Assembly (NCBI GenBank): GCA_016800925.1
Contig: JABCPU010000091.1
Span: 124,001 to 188,000, forward strand
Origin: Suillus spraguei
Taxonomy: Eukaryota > Basidiomycota > Agaricomycetes > Boletales > Suillaceae
Length of the DNA stretch: 64,000 bases
Reading direction: 5' to 3'
This document shows positions 32,873-45,507 of this stretch, in pieces (position 1 is the first letter of the stretch; the number at the start of each line of letters is the position of its first letter). The position numbers and the translations under genes are program-made. The notes beneath the pieces were generated by a model. The model saw nothing but the letters and a program-made list of their open reading frames with translations. It was not told the origin of the DNA and did no database searches.

Positions 32873-34867
32873 TGTGAAAATAAAGTTTGCAAAGAGATTA
32901 CTGGCGAAAGAATGAATGCTGATTCGGAAATGGGTTTCATGGACCCTGTACTTATACTCTAGAACATACCTTGAATTATGGATGAGCGAGAGTCCCGGTA
33001 TGCGTGACCACATAAATGCTATGCTGGGCAGCCTTGACCGGGGAACGACCACGACCGGGGAAATGATCGATCATAATGTCTATCTCGATCGTTAACCAAT
33101 TGGCAATTAGCCCATGACCGGAGACTTTATGTCCGATTACCGACAATGTTATAATCCCAGTACATATACTCAAACAGAAGTTGATCCTTTCGAAGCGGCA
33201 ACCGGTTGGAGGCTTGGAACCTAGGTGAGTATGAAAATAATTATATTTATATCTCTAAAGAGTCTCACTTGGGGAGAGTGCTGGGCCATAGTCACCTATT
33301 AGAGAACAAACGACCCAGGGAATATCAATATCGATGTAACTGCTGGGTGCCGGTGACTTGGAATTCCCGGTATCACAAGACGAAAATCGCCCTCATGACA
33401 GTACGTGGTTAGCCGAATAGCCAGGCTGCGGCATTAGGAAGGTCAACTAGTTGCTCTCACATTCGTCTGCCAATCGCTGGAAGTGCAAGGATAGCACGCC
33501 CTCGAGTCCATAGATAGTAGGTCTGTAAAGAATCGAAAAAGTCGGATTCAGGCAATTTTTAGATATCTCGCTCTCGGGAGTCTCGTCCGAGATCATTTGT
33601 ATTTTCGATGGACTTCCGGGCCGATCTCGTATGCTTGTGCGTCGTGTGTGGTGTTCCGCACGTACCATCTAACACTCGTCGCATAAATTGATGAAATACG
33701 AGTCAGGCGCAAGATGTTCATCCTGTACCATTTAATTTCGGAATAGTGAGTGCAGCAATGTTTAAAATCATACACCGAGAAGAAAGTTGCCAACGAGGGC
33801 AGCTTGCATTCGCAGCATCAGCGAATGCATGCTGCACTAGCCTGGGCTTCGACATTCATCTGCCAAAACAGTTGTAAATTCATGTTCCAGATTGCGTCCA
33901 TGAATCAGCTGACGACCAGTTGTCAAAACGTTTACGGAAGTAAAATCTGATGGGAGGTCACATAGTACTTGGAAGTGACATTAGCGGCCCGCGCCCATCA
34001 TGATGCCATCTGATGCCCTGTCCTATTTATGGTCCTGGTTCTGGACACAAGTACGACAGTAAATCACATCTATATTATGCGTGCGTACGGTGAGGACGTG
34101 ATAATTGCAGATCCTTGCAATATGCCAGTGTAGTGAGGAAAAATCGGCAGCCGTGCCAGGTTCGCCAGAGAATGCGCTGGTAACTTGCTGAATACCAGAA
34201 ATTCTTCGTCCGATAATAGGTTTGAATGCTAGGGGCCAGCGCTAGCGCTGAATCATGAACATATCTCTAAGGAGTGACTGGCATATGAGTTGTATGATAG
34301 CTTTGCGAGAGCGCTCGACAGGTATCGCTACCTTGAAGCCTTTATGAGAGTGGGATGAAGCTTTTTATTTAGTGATTCACAAAATACATTCAAACGGCAT
34401 GTCCCTGGTGGTACTAACAGATAGCCTTTCGTAATAGAAAATCCTCGATAAGCGCAGAGACTCACCTGATCTTGAAGACTCCTGAGGCGCTCATCGGTGG
34501 ATTTTTCCACCACTCATAAATGCAGAGTCAGGATAAAATTTCTTACCGCAAACTGAACACTCTGTGACTGTGTGGTAAAATCAGCCTGTTAGAACAGTTC
34601 ATCGTATGAAGATACTCGTGGTTGCTGTACCAGCGAAAGCATGATCATGATGTAATCTTATCGTGATCAATTAGGTCAACACTCAACTCGGTGCCGCGTG
34701 TTTGATCCCAAATTTTCTGCCAAAGCTTTCGCGCAGCCTTTGTAAACGACTTTTACGACCATTCATCCTTTGTCTCTTTCTCTTCATAATATACCTACTT
34801 GAGGTTTGTATTTTATTCCTCGTCTATAGGTTGATTTTAACGTGAAAAAAATACTAATCTAATCATC
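32873..34867. other. Intergenic, no gene recognised
   Basis: Divergent spacer of 2 kb between the terpene synthase and importin genes. All frames are short. The importin promoter probably lies at its right end, where pyrimidine-rich sequence (34740-34800) precedes the ATG. Confidence 0.45.
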
Positions 34868-37800
34868 ATGGATGTTGCACAGATGGATCTTCAATCACTT
34901 GCGAACTTGTTCGCAACAACTTACAATCCTGATCCTAATGTACAGAAGACCGGCGAGCTCCAAATACGCAAGGTAATGTCTTGTTTTATCCGACCTGCAG
35001 TCATCGCGCTGATCGTCCCTGCAGATCGGTGCACAGGAGGGCATGCTAACTGCCCTTCTGCAAATCATCGCATCCGACGGCGTTGAATCGTACGTCTATT
35101 ATTTCTGAAAATAGTCTCACGATACTAACCCTACGACAGAGCTACGCGTCAAGCTTGTAGTGTTTACCTCAAGAATCGTGTACACACCTCCTATATCCTT
35201 CCGCCAAATCCGCGTCCAGACCATGTTCCAATTGCTCAATCCGACCGCACCGCACTAAAAGCCAATATCCTTCCTCTTCTTGCTGCCAGTCCAAGCCGTT
35301 CCATCACTGTCCAGCTTGCAGCCACCCTCAAAGATCTTGTGGCGCATGACTTCCCTGATCGCTGGTCATCTCTTTTGGATGACGTGAAAAGGCTCTTGGG
35401 AAGTGGAGATGTGAGAGAAGTAGGAGCTGGTGTTGTTGCCGCACTCGAGTGCGTCAGAGCGTTCAGGTATGCGTTCCGTTGTGTTATCTCTCGTATCGCT
35501 CTAATAAACACGTAGATTCCGCCAAAAAGCCGACGTCCTTCCAAGCATTATCGCCAGTCTTTTCCCTACCCTCGTCACTATCGCGGATGGTATGCTCAAT
35601 ACGTCCCCATCCCAACCTGCGTCCCAGGAGATCCCTGCCATGTTGCACCTTATTCTCAAGACGTACAAAACTGCAATTATTGTCAACCTTTGCCCACACC
35701 AGCAGAGCCCAGAATCACTCGTTCCCTGGGGAAGACTATTGTTCCGCGTCGTGGGGATGGTTATTCCCGTGGAAGGCGTTCCAACTGACGAGGAAGACCG
35801 GGAGAGATGCGAATGGTGGAAGGCCAAGAAGTGGGCGTACGGAATCCTCGGTCGACTGTTCCATCGGTATGTGTCTTCTTCATATATTCTATGTGTTTCT
35901 GAGAGAGCGGTAGCTTTGGAAATCCCTCTCAGCTCCCATCACCAATGCAGAAAGAGTATGGCGTATTTGCAGAGGACTTCGTCACTACCTTCGCTCCCGA
36001 AATCTTCAAAGTGTACCTCCACCAAGTCGAGCTATATGTTTCAGGGCAGGCATGGCTGGGGAAGAAATGCCAATATCAGATCTTCCAGTTTTTCACTGAA
36101 TGGTTCGCATTGGCCTTTGATCCCTCGGGTTGTACTGATGCGTTTTTCTACAGTATTAAGCCGAAGTCGACGTGGATACTCCTGAAACCCCATGTCGACA
36201 GCCTTGTAGCTAACTTTGCATTCCCTCAGCTCACTTTCAACGCGTCCAAACAAGCCATGTGGGAGAGCGATCCCGTGGAATACGTCCGTGCTAGTGTCGG
36301 TGAGTTTACCTAGTCTCTCTCTCCTGTTATCCATCTCACATGCCAAAGACGAGTACGAGAACTTCTCGTCCCCGCAAGTGGCGCGACGTCGTTCCTCCTC
36401 TCCCTCGCAAGCAACCGCACAAAAACGGCCTTCCTCCCGATGCTCCAGTTCATCAACACTGTTTGCGCTCGTACGTTCCTATCATTTCTCCTACAATCCA
36501 CCAACTCACATGAATACGATATAGAAATCCTACACCGGCTCAGCGCTTCGGTGCACTTACGATGATGTCAGTCCTTGGCCCGTTCATCGTCCGCCATCCC
36601 GATGTCAAGGGAAGTATCGAGCAATTCATGGTACAATACGTCTTGCCCGAGTTCACATCGCAAGAACCGTACTTACGGAGTGTTGTATGTCTATTTATTT
36701 CCCTCAAACTTCTTGAGCTGATGCGGTTCAGGCATGTGAGGTGCTTGGTGTAGTGACCAAGGCCGGTATCACATGGGCTGCTGAAGAAGTAGGCATCTCT
36801 ACTACAAGTGTTCTTTCTGCGCTGAAGTCAATCCTGTCCAGAACTTGAATAACCACTCCCGTGCTGTGGCGTTGGCTCTGGATGATCGCGAACTTCCGGT
36901 ACGCGTGCAAGCTGCGCTTGCCATCACCGAGCTAGTTGTCATCCACGACTCTGGTGCATCAAACTTTTTCACCTCTTATACTATGTCCAAGCTAATTTTG
37001 GTTCTATAGTCAGGGACGCTGTCTCTCCACAAGTAGGGAAGGTCGTGCAAGGTGCGTCTCGTGTCCGAATCCACTGATCACTCGTTGAATTCGATGGTGG
37101 CTATTACAGATCTTCTCAAGCTCTCCGATGAGACGGACCTCGATATCCTCAATCACAGCATGGAAGCTATGGTTGACCGGTTCCAAAATGAGCTAATGCC
37201 TGTAGCTTCGCAGCTCACCGCACGCCTGGTGAGCGCCCTTTCCCCTAGTTACTACCATGGTACACTGACGGCGTGTATACAGTGCGAGTCTTACTTACGC
37301 CTTGCAAGAGAAGGTCTGGCACAGCAGAAGGAAACGGACCCGGACAGCATCGATATGGAATCACTCGTGACGGATGGCGACGATGATAAAGTATACGGCG
37401 CGATGGGGGTCGCCAAAACTATTGGGACTGTGCGTATACTCTCGCCATCATGTTGTTTCAATGTATCTGATAATGCTGCGCAGGTTGTCTCGTGCATTGA
37501 CTCCTCGGCCGAGATTCTGTCGCAGGTGCAGGAAGTGATTATACCCATTATCCGGTTCACCCTTGAGAATAAGTTGATCGGTGCGTCTGCTCTTTTTCAT
37601 GCTTGAATAGCAACGCTGATCATGACATTAACATTTGTAGATTTGTTTGATAATATGTATGACCTTGTAGACGCCCTTACCTTCCGACTTCACGCAATAT
37701 CACCGAACATGTGGCCAGTGTTCGAGTTGACTTATGACCTTTTCAAGAGTGATGCTGTTGATTTCCTTGATGGTGCGGCCCATTATTTCTTGCGCATATC

Positions 37801-39075
37801 TGGATTGTGTTACTCATGAAAGTGGCAATTTGCAGAAATGCTTCCCTCGCTGGACAACTTCGTGTCGTATGGTACCGATGTACTGAAGGCACGCCCTGAC
37901 TACAGGTCAAAGGTACTGGACATGTACCGCACAGCCATGACGAGCCCACAGCTGGGAGATAACGACAAGATTAACGGATGCAAACTGGCAGAGTCGATGC
38001 TTCTCAACTTGCACGGTCATGTGGACGATGTAAGTCTTTGTCTTCATGATTCTTGCCTGCGACTCCTTCTCATCGTTCTTCTCCAGCAACTCCAGGATAT
38101 CATCATCATCGCCGTAGACCACATGGACAAAGGCGAGACGACCTCATTCCGCCTTGCCAACCTTGAAATCCTCATCAACGCCGTCCTCTACAATGCTTCC
38201 GCGGCGCTTCACTTCATGGAGGCCTACAAGCCAGGGTTCTCACGCATATTTTTCGAGCGCTGGTTCGCAGCAATCAATAGCGACAATAAGCTTCCACGCG
38301 TACACGACAAAAAACTGAGCATTTTGGCGCTGTGTAAGTTATTGGAGATGGAGGCTGGCGCGATTCCAGAGGGATTGAGAGATGGATGGCCTGGGATTGT
38401 GGGCGGGGCCTTGAATATTTTCAAGGCGTTGCCTCAGGCTATTGCAAGTGGGTTGCGTATTGTTAGTGTGACTGGTAACTTCACTGATGGTGTGGTTTTA
38501 TAGAACGCAAGGTGTTGGAGGACCAGCTGGTTGAAGGGAGCGACGATGAGGACGAGGACGAAACTAGATATCTCAATCTTGAGGGAGAGGAAGATGGTAA
38601 GCGTGTATCGCCTTGTTGCTCGTTCCAACTCCTGAAACCTTTATTTAGAGGACGTATGGGACGAAGATTCTGCATATCTCGAGATTCTAGCCAAAGAGGT
38701 TCATTGCATTGCCATGTTTGAATTCTACCACTCTTACAAATATTTTAGGGTGCTCGTCTGAGAGAAAAATCTGAGAAAGCAGAAACAGGAGACGATGAAT
38801 CAGATATATCTGATGAATCAGAGATCGAGGAAGAACTCGGATTTTTCAGTCCGCTCGACAACATCGACACATATGTCACTTTCAAGCAAGCATTGCAGAG
38901 TGCGTTATTCATTCTTACTGTCTGATACTGTTCCTCCCTTACAATGACCACTTTCACAGCATTCCAGAATCAAAACAGTGTTTTATACCAGGCAGCGACG
39001 ACGATGCTCACGGTTGAGCGGCAGACTGTACTTATGGAGGTGATGACGATCGCAAGTCAGGCTAATCATAGTTGA
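34868..39075 (+). CDS. Importin-beta family karyopherin (Sxm1/Nmd5, importin-7/8 type)
   Basis: A nuclear import receptor of about 1,050 residues built of HEAT repeats, in many short exons. The N-terminus (LQSLANLFATTYNPDPNVQK, then ATRQACSVYLKNRV) is the importin-N Ran-binding region. Middle blocks include PWGRLLFRVVGMVIPVEGVP and ERCEWWKAKKWAYGILGRLF. Later come MMSVLGPFIVRHPDVKGSIE and FELTYDLFKSDAVDFLDEML. The C-terminus has an acidic linker (VEGSDDEDEDETRYLNL) and ends QTVLMEVMTIASQANHS with the stop at 39073-39075. All splices examined keep frame, so it is the intact parent. Its last two exons were copied into the WD40 cluster downstream (43385-43665 and 51690-51975). Confidence 0.92.
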
Positions 39076-39890
39076 GGTTGTAGCTGTCTTTTCTAGCTGT
39101 CGTGGTTGTATCGCTTCCGCTTGTTCAATACGTCATTGACGCCTTGCGCTTTTGCGTACTATTATAAGGCGAATGACTGTTTGCTATTGTTGTGTTCTAC
39201 ATGGGTTATCGACGTTACCTTTCTCCTTCATAAGCAAATGTCTTTATGCAGCACACTCTGGTCGGCTTTCCTCAATAAACATGACAATGCGGAGCTTTTT
39301 CGTGCGTTGACTAAACAGACACATTTATCAAGACGAAAATAAAAAATACATTGCAGCCTGAGATAAGAGTAAATATTTGAGCCAGACGCGGAGGTACGCA
39401 GAGATACAGGAAACAGGAACGCAGCCCAGGTGAGTTAGCACTCTCTTAGACACCGCACTCAACAGCGCCCCACCTCAAGGTGTCACATGTCACCCCTTAA
39501 TGGCGATGAACTTGAGGGCAGTATGCCAGTATTCTTGTTACCCCGTTCATATTATTAGGTAAGTGGTACCTTCGATTCGTTCTACGGTTGAGGTGATGCA
39601 GTGTTATAAGATTCAAATCACCTAGCATGAAGAAATGAGCAACGACTACTATAGTCAGTCACAGCCTGAATCAAGACCATCCGTAGTGAATCCAAGAACA
39701 CCCTGTAGCGCAGTAGTTAGTTTCGGTGCTGAGACTAATATCATCATACAGGTCCCCCAGTGGTGTCATTGGTGGGTTTTCTGGACCCGATGTTCTGCGG
39801 TGTAGATTAGCCAGTGAGTGCTAATCCATTTTGCTGGCTCCCATAACTGATCACTGCGGTAAAGTCAGATTGATCCACCGGAACAAGTTA
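39076..39890. other. Importin 3' flank and start of the WD40 cluster
   Basis: The first 300 bases have partners after the two importin-tail copies (43665-43760 and 51970-52040), so they belong to the duplicated unit. The stretch 39820-39890 matches the sequence just upstream of the other WD40 ATGs. It lacks the TATA-like ACATAAAAACTCG box that the other copies carry. Confidence 0.6.
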
Positions 39891-40285
39891 TGGCTGCTAG
39901 ATTCTTTACAAGGCGGACCCGCAAGGAAGCTTCAACTGCAGCGCAAATTGAGACTACGCAACGGAAAGAATTAATTTTGAAGTACACGTTTGAAGGACAC
40001 AAGGCAATTTGAAGTTTTGTCTTCTTGCATGACAGCATCCACATCGTGAGCGGTTAAGAGGACGGTACTATGCGCAAGTGGAACTGTGACACGGGAGTCG
40101 TTGTCGTGGAACCATGGAAAGGTGAGGGGGAATGATATATGCACTGGCACTTTCACCGAACAGGAAGATAATTTCGTGTGGGAGAGGGGACGGAAGCGTC
40201 CAGCGGTGGACTACCGACGGGAAGATGATTGAAGGTGTTTGGACGGGTCATAGGGACAGGGTGAGGTCGCTATCATGGGGTCCGT
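39891..40285 (+). pseudogene. WD40 paralogue A, truncated stub
   Basis: Closest to paralogue C (45508 on), sharing the start MAARFF and the TTQRKELILKYTFEGH segment. It has in-frame stops (after GHKAI and after HIVSG), a frame change, and ends after about 2.5 WD blades where the sequence passes into upstream-type repeat sequence of the next unit. It is a broken duplicate. Confidence 0.85.
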
Positions 40286-40656
40286 CGCATACCTGTATCT
40301 CACATCGCAACTATATTGTCTCGCACATGCTACGCTAACGTCAGCGAGTACTAAAAGGCGGTGTTCTAGGCGAAAGTAGAGCTTTAAAGGAGCAAGAGAT
40401 GGTGAGAGTGCAGAACACAAGGAGAGGTAGCATGAGCCCTGAAGCAAACCATAGATAGACAGAAGAAACTGTGATACTTGCTGGTCGATGTGGTGCCTTG
40501 AGTATATCCATCAGAACACGATTCACCACTAGGATAACTGGGGGATACAAGGGATGATTGTTTGCAAACATCAAACCAAAATGCTATATTACGATATAAA
40601 CCTGTGAATGGGCGGCGATTAGCGCCGCCTCGTGGAATCTATGCACACAGCATGCG

Positions 40657-40676
40657 GGACATAAAAACTCGCCTGT
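40657..40676 (+). promoter_or_regulatory. TATA-like box of WD40 gene B
   Basis: GGACATAAAAACTCGCCTG lies about 140 bp before the ATG. It is conserved at the same place before paralogues C and D and is followed in each by a C-rich stretch, suggesting a core promoter. Confidence 0.55.
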
Positions 40677-40806
40677 CTTTCCAGCTCGCCCCCAAGCAAC
40701 AGACCAGTAGACCAACCAGTGAGTACTGATCCACTTTTTCGGCCCCTATAATCGACCATCAACTGCGGTAGAGTCAGATTGATCCACCGGATTACAGGAA
40801 CGAGCT

Positions 40807-42979
40807 ATGGCTGCTAGATTGTTTGCAAAGCAGACCCGCAAGGAAGCTTCGACCGCAGCGCAGTTGAAAAAACCAATCCCGAAGTACATTTTCGAAGGAC
40901 ACGAGGAGACAATTTGGAGTTTCGTCTTCTTGCATGACAACATCCACATCGTGAGTGGTTCAGGGGACGGCACTATGCGCAAGTGGAATTGCGACACGGG
41001 ACTTGTTGTCGGGAGACCATGGGAAGGTGATGGAAGAGCCATATATGCACTGGCACTTTCACCGGACGGGAAGATAATCGCATGTGGAAGGGGGAACGGT
41101 AGCGTCCAGCGGTGGACTACCGATGGGAAGATGATCGAAGGCGTTTGGACGGGTCGCAACGGTGCGGTGCGGTCGCTATCATGGTCACCCAGCGGAAGAC
41201 AAATTACCAGCGGGTCCGACGATGGAATAATTCTTACTCGAAATGTAGAAAGTGGAAAAGTCAAGGTAGGTCCGATCAAGGTGAAGCAAAGCTGCGTGTG
41301 CAGTCTTGCATATTCACCCTCAGGTAATAGAATTGCATTAGGCGAGGGCAGAAAAATTTCCATCTGGGACACGCAAACTAGTAAACGTGTCGTCGGCCCA
41401 ATCAAAGACTTGGGGAACGACGTGACATCGTTGGTGTGGTCATCCGATGGCACAAAACTCTATTCTGCATCCGACAATCTTGCACGTGCTTTTGACAGCA
41501 AATCAGGCCAACTACTCCATCACTTCAAGCACAACAACTTGCTGTGGTCTGTCGCGCTTTCACCTGAAAACGATGTGTTGGCATGCGTGAACCTCCAAGG
41601 TGTTGCACAGCTATGGGACACAGAATCCCACCAGCGCCTGGGCCAGCCATTCCACCAGAATGACGTTGGCCTTTGCTATGTCACATTCTCTAGAGACGGG
41701 AGACACCTAGTATATGGTGGTTCCGACAAGAAACTCACTTTATGGATGCTCAAGGACGTAACTCATCAGCTTTCAGCACCCACACCGCCTCAACAGAGTG
41801 ACAAACGAAGCACGCCTCAAAAAAGCGACGGACAAAGCACACAACAAGAAATTCGACCCAATTCTCCATCATCATCTTGTCTCGATGTCAGTACTTTCAC
41901 ATTTGACTCCCTGTCTTGTTTGCTTATCTGTTCCAGGCTGATGCCACGGGGGGTGGTGGCTTCTTTGAAGAGGCGGATGACGACCCATACAACAACTTCT
42001 TCCAAGTAAAGTTCTTTTCAACCAGGGGTACTGGTACTGACAACATGCACTTGTAGTCTTCGCAACAATCTCTTCCATCTCCATACCCTGGCTTCCATTT
42101 CCCGTCCTTGTTTTTGGCTCGCTACTTCTTGAATGTCATCTCTCGATGTCGCCCACCGCCAGATGAGTCCGTTCCACAAGAACGCTCCGGACGTGGTTTC
42201 TTCAGTCGTCGTGCTCGCTCAAATTCGTCCCTGGAGCTTGCAACCACTAAGCCCAAACAATCAGTACCAGAAAGGAAAGTCGGAGACAGTGAAGGCGAAC
42301 AAGGCGGAAATGTTGATGATGTAAGTGCTATTTCGACTCTTGCATGCTGTTATCTTAACTCGATAGCCGTTAGGGTAGTTCCGCGCACGATTTGCTCAAC
42401 GTTACAATGGATAAAGGCAAACAGCGAGATGATTCTCCTGTCAACGCGCAGAGCCCACCGTCTTATGGTCGCACTCTCTCCGCCCCCCTGGATAGCAAAG
42501 ATAGTCAAGGCCTCTGGGAATGGCTAATGCAGGCTCGAGGCAAAAAAATCACATTTGGCTTCCTGTATTCCAGCACTCCACCTGTGGATGCTCCCCAACC
42601 AGCACTGCGCAATCCTTGGCACTGGAATTCCAGCTCATTTCCCGTAGGATCTTCCAGACGTCCTGTCGATATCGCTGCTTGTCGCGATGAAGATGTGACT
42701 AATTCTACATCACTCCCTTTTCATGTTATTTAAATCACTTTGCAGAGATATGGCATTACACCTGAAACTGACGAGGAAGCTGCTGCAGCCATGCTACGCA
42801 CCAATGATGATGTGGCCGACAGCTCAATGCGACAAGGTCAACCTGTAGTGGTTGTACGAGTGTCTCAAGGACGGCCCATACAAACACAAGCCTCGACAAG
42901 CGGGACAGAAGAAATTGGAGTAAGCTGCTGTGGGTTTTTCTTCGGCTGTCGTCGTCTTTCCAACTCGCATCAGCCATGA
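40807..42979 (+). CDS. WD40 protein B with long disordered tail, intact
   Basis: A 655-residue protein in five exons; all four introns are GT-AG and keep frame. Residues about 30-320 form a seven-bladed propeller (GTMRKWNCDTG, GSVQRWTTDG, IILTRNVESG, ISIWDTQTS, ARAFDSKSG, AQLWDTES, LTLWMLKD). A Gln/Ser/Pro linker follows, then ADATGGGGFFEEADDDPYNN, a basic segment (FFSRRARSNSS) and a disordered region. It ends in SCCGFFFGCRRLSNSHQP; the paired Cys next to aromatic residues could be lipid-modified. I know this architecture as a lineage-specific family in Boletales. Function is unknown; WD40 proteins are usually interaction scaffolds. It is the only intact copy of the four here. Confidence 0.9.
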
Positions 42980-43384
42980 ATTTATTTTCTCAGATACTCC
43001 GTGACATTCAGTAACTTATTTATTTTGTTCGCTGTATAGGGCTATCTCATACCCAGCTCCGTGCCATCTTGTCCATACAAGCGGTATTATATTTGCCTAG
43101 CTGGTTACATGCTATCATAAGAGCTGCAAGTCATCCTACTCGACCAACTGACATGTTGTGCCTGGTCATCCATGATGCATTGCGATTCACTCATATACAA
43201 TCGAAAGAAACCACACAAGCCCGGGATATTATCTTAGAATCACAGCGTGGTCTTTGTTCAAGGAAAATCTGGCACCTAGCCTTCATATGCCATCGCTCAA
43301 ACTTCACTTTGTACAAGAGCGTCACACCATGTTCGTCTTGACCATGACCTGAGGCCTGAGTTGATTTCCATACACATCTCGCAG

Positions 43385-43665
43385 GACAATCCGAGAAAGC
43401 AGCAACAGGACACGATGGATCAGAGATCGAGAAGGAACTCGGGCTTTTCAGTCTGCTCGACAACGTATGCCACCTTCAAGCAAGTATTACAGAGTGCGTT
43501 ATTCATTCTCACTGTTACCCGCCTACAATGATTGTTTTCACAGCATTCTCGAATAAAAAGCGTGCTTCATACCAGGCAGCGATGACAACGCTCATGGTCC
43601 AGCGCTGAGCAGCAGACTGCTTGTGGAGGTGGTAACGATTGCGAGTCAGACTGATCATAGTTGAG
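43385..43665 (+). pseudogene. Importin 3' end, duplicated fragment 1
   Basis: Matches 38770-39075 including the acidic EKAATGHDGSEIEKELGLF segment, the last intron and the final exon (YQAAMTTLMVQR ... VVTIASQTDHS). Frame changes are present. There is no promoter or other importin sequence, so it is a passenger of the tandem duplication. Confidence 0.88.
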
Positions 43666-45375
43666 GTTGTAGCTGACATGTCGACAGATGCATTGACTAA
43701 ACAGCCACGAACAAATTCAAGATCGAAAATATTTTAATCGAACCAGACGCGGAGATCAAGGCTGACACAGAGACATGGGAGCCCATGCGGCGCATGCTCT
43801 ATGAAGGACACACCAGTCAGACTAAACTCATAGAGTCCTCGCTGTTTCACCTCAATGATCCTCACTGTATGCTTCCCCTTGCGTAGTACCATGGTCTTGT
43901 GTTGACTCTGCCTGTCAGGTTGCTGCAGCTCTTTCTGAGGTAACACGATAAGTACATACAGCTTGGCAAAATGCTGCTTGCCTTCCGAGTCTGCAGGGTG
44001 CCAACTCATCTAAGAGTCCCCCTGTCCACGTGGAATGGACTGCTAACTTACCAGATCCCAAGACTGGAAACTTTGCTCCATTATTCCACTGGCTTCATAC
44101 CGACCCTCAAGCTCGCCAAATAAAGGGCTCGCGCTACTTTTTTTATTATCTGACGAGAACTACTTACATTTTAAATATGATAAGCAAGCAAGGATGGCGT
44201 ATTTCTCAATGTAAAGGACCGCGAGGAAATACAAATGTCGCAAAGGGCAAAAGACTCGAAGAACTGGAACTTGAGGAACTACCAGATTTTGGAAGTGATC
44301 TCGAAGGATGAATGTTCGGACCGGGTGTTGTAAGGACTGGAGGTCCTCTACGCCCGGACCACGGCTTCAAATCAAGAATGTTCGAGACCGACCACATGCT
44401 ATGCAACTCTCGTTATTCATACCGTCACTCATTCGATTTTCGTACCCCTTTTTCTCTTCATTCTACTTTACCTTGTCAGTTGCAACGCCACTCCCTCGTG
44501 CCTCTGTCTTCACATAATCGTTCGGCTCATCCATCACCGAGGACCCTTGCCGTTTTCAGTATAAGTAGTGCATGTACACTCTCGTATCTACGGTGAATCC
44601 GATGCATTGAATTCCCCACTCACAGCGAAGCGAATTCTATCCTAGATCCTCCGCTCAAAAAGCACCTTAGAAAGTCCTTAGAGCGTCTTGTCTGCTACCT
44701 TTCTCGAAAGTATAGTCCTGTTCGTGTCCTAACTACGTCGATCCGTCCCTCGTCGCTATCGACTCTTACCCCTCCACCCCCTCTCTCGTTCTGTTCTCTT
44801 TTCCTCTTCGAACCACCGCAAGCCTTACAGTGTTCTGCGGTGACATGGAGATGGGTCCAGGATGAACATGCAGTGACAAAGGGAATGTTGTCTTCTCTCG
44901 CGAGCACTGATTCAGGGTGAATCCACGGTTCAAAACCAGATGAAGAATATGTCATAAAAACCGGAAGCACATTGTACTCACTAGGCGTCCCTTGCGCATC
45001 TGTCTCACACCGCAACTATATGTCTCATATATGCCATCCTGACATTGGCGAGTACCGAAAAGCGTTGTGTTGTGTTCTAGGCGAGAGTAGAGCTTCAAAA
45101 GAACGAGAGATGATTAGAGTGCAGAGCACAAATGAGGAACAACATGAGATCTGAAGTAAACTGATAGACGGGAGAAGGTGTGATACTCACTGGTCGATGT
45201 GTTGCCTCGAATATATAATTAAACATGATTGATTATGCTGGGATGACTGGGAGGTACCAGGGACCATTGTTCGCAAACGTCAAACCAAAATGCTGTGATG
45301 AATATCAATGCGACTGTCGCGACATGTAGACGTCCAGCACTGCCTCATAGAATCCATACATATAGCATGAGACCA

Positions 45376-45395
45376 GGGACATAAAAACTCGCCTG
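45376..45395 (+). promoter_or_regulatory. TATA-like box of WD40 paralogue C
   Basis: GGGACATAAAAACTCGCCTG, about 120 bp before the ATG, equivalent to the box before B and D. Confidence 0.5.
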
Positions 45396-45507
45396 CCCTT
45401 CCAACTTCCCCCCATATCAATAGATTAGCCAGTAAGTGCTGATCCACTTTGCTGGTTCCCATGACTGATCACTGCGGTAAAGTCAGATTGATTCACCGGA
45501 ACGAGCT

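Larger units (their letters stand above)
42980..45507. other. Spacer between WD40 B and C
   Basis: It holds the importin-tail copy (43385-43665) and, from about 44990, upstream sequence shared with the other WD40 units. In between, frames at 43734-44009 (-) and 44030-44311 (+) have no motif I recognise. I leave them uncalled. Confidence 0.5.

Noticed and set aside
43734..44311. Two open frames (91 and 93 codons) between WD40 B and C
   Set aside because: No family motif, no splice support, and they lie in duplicated spacer.
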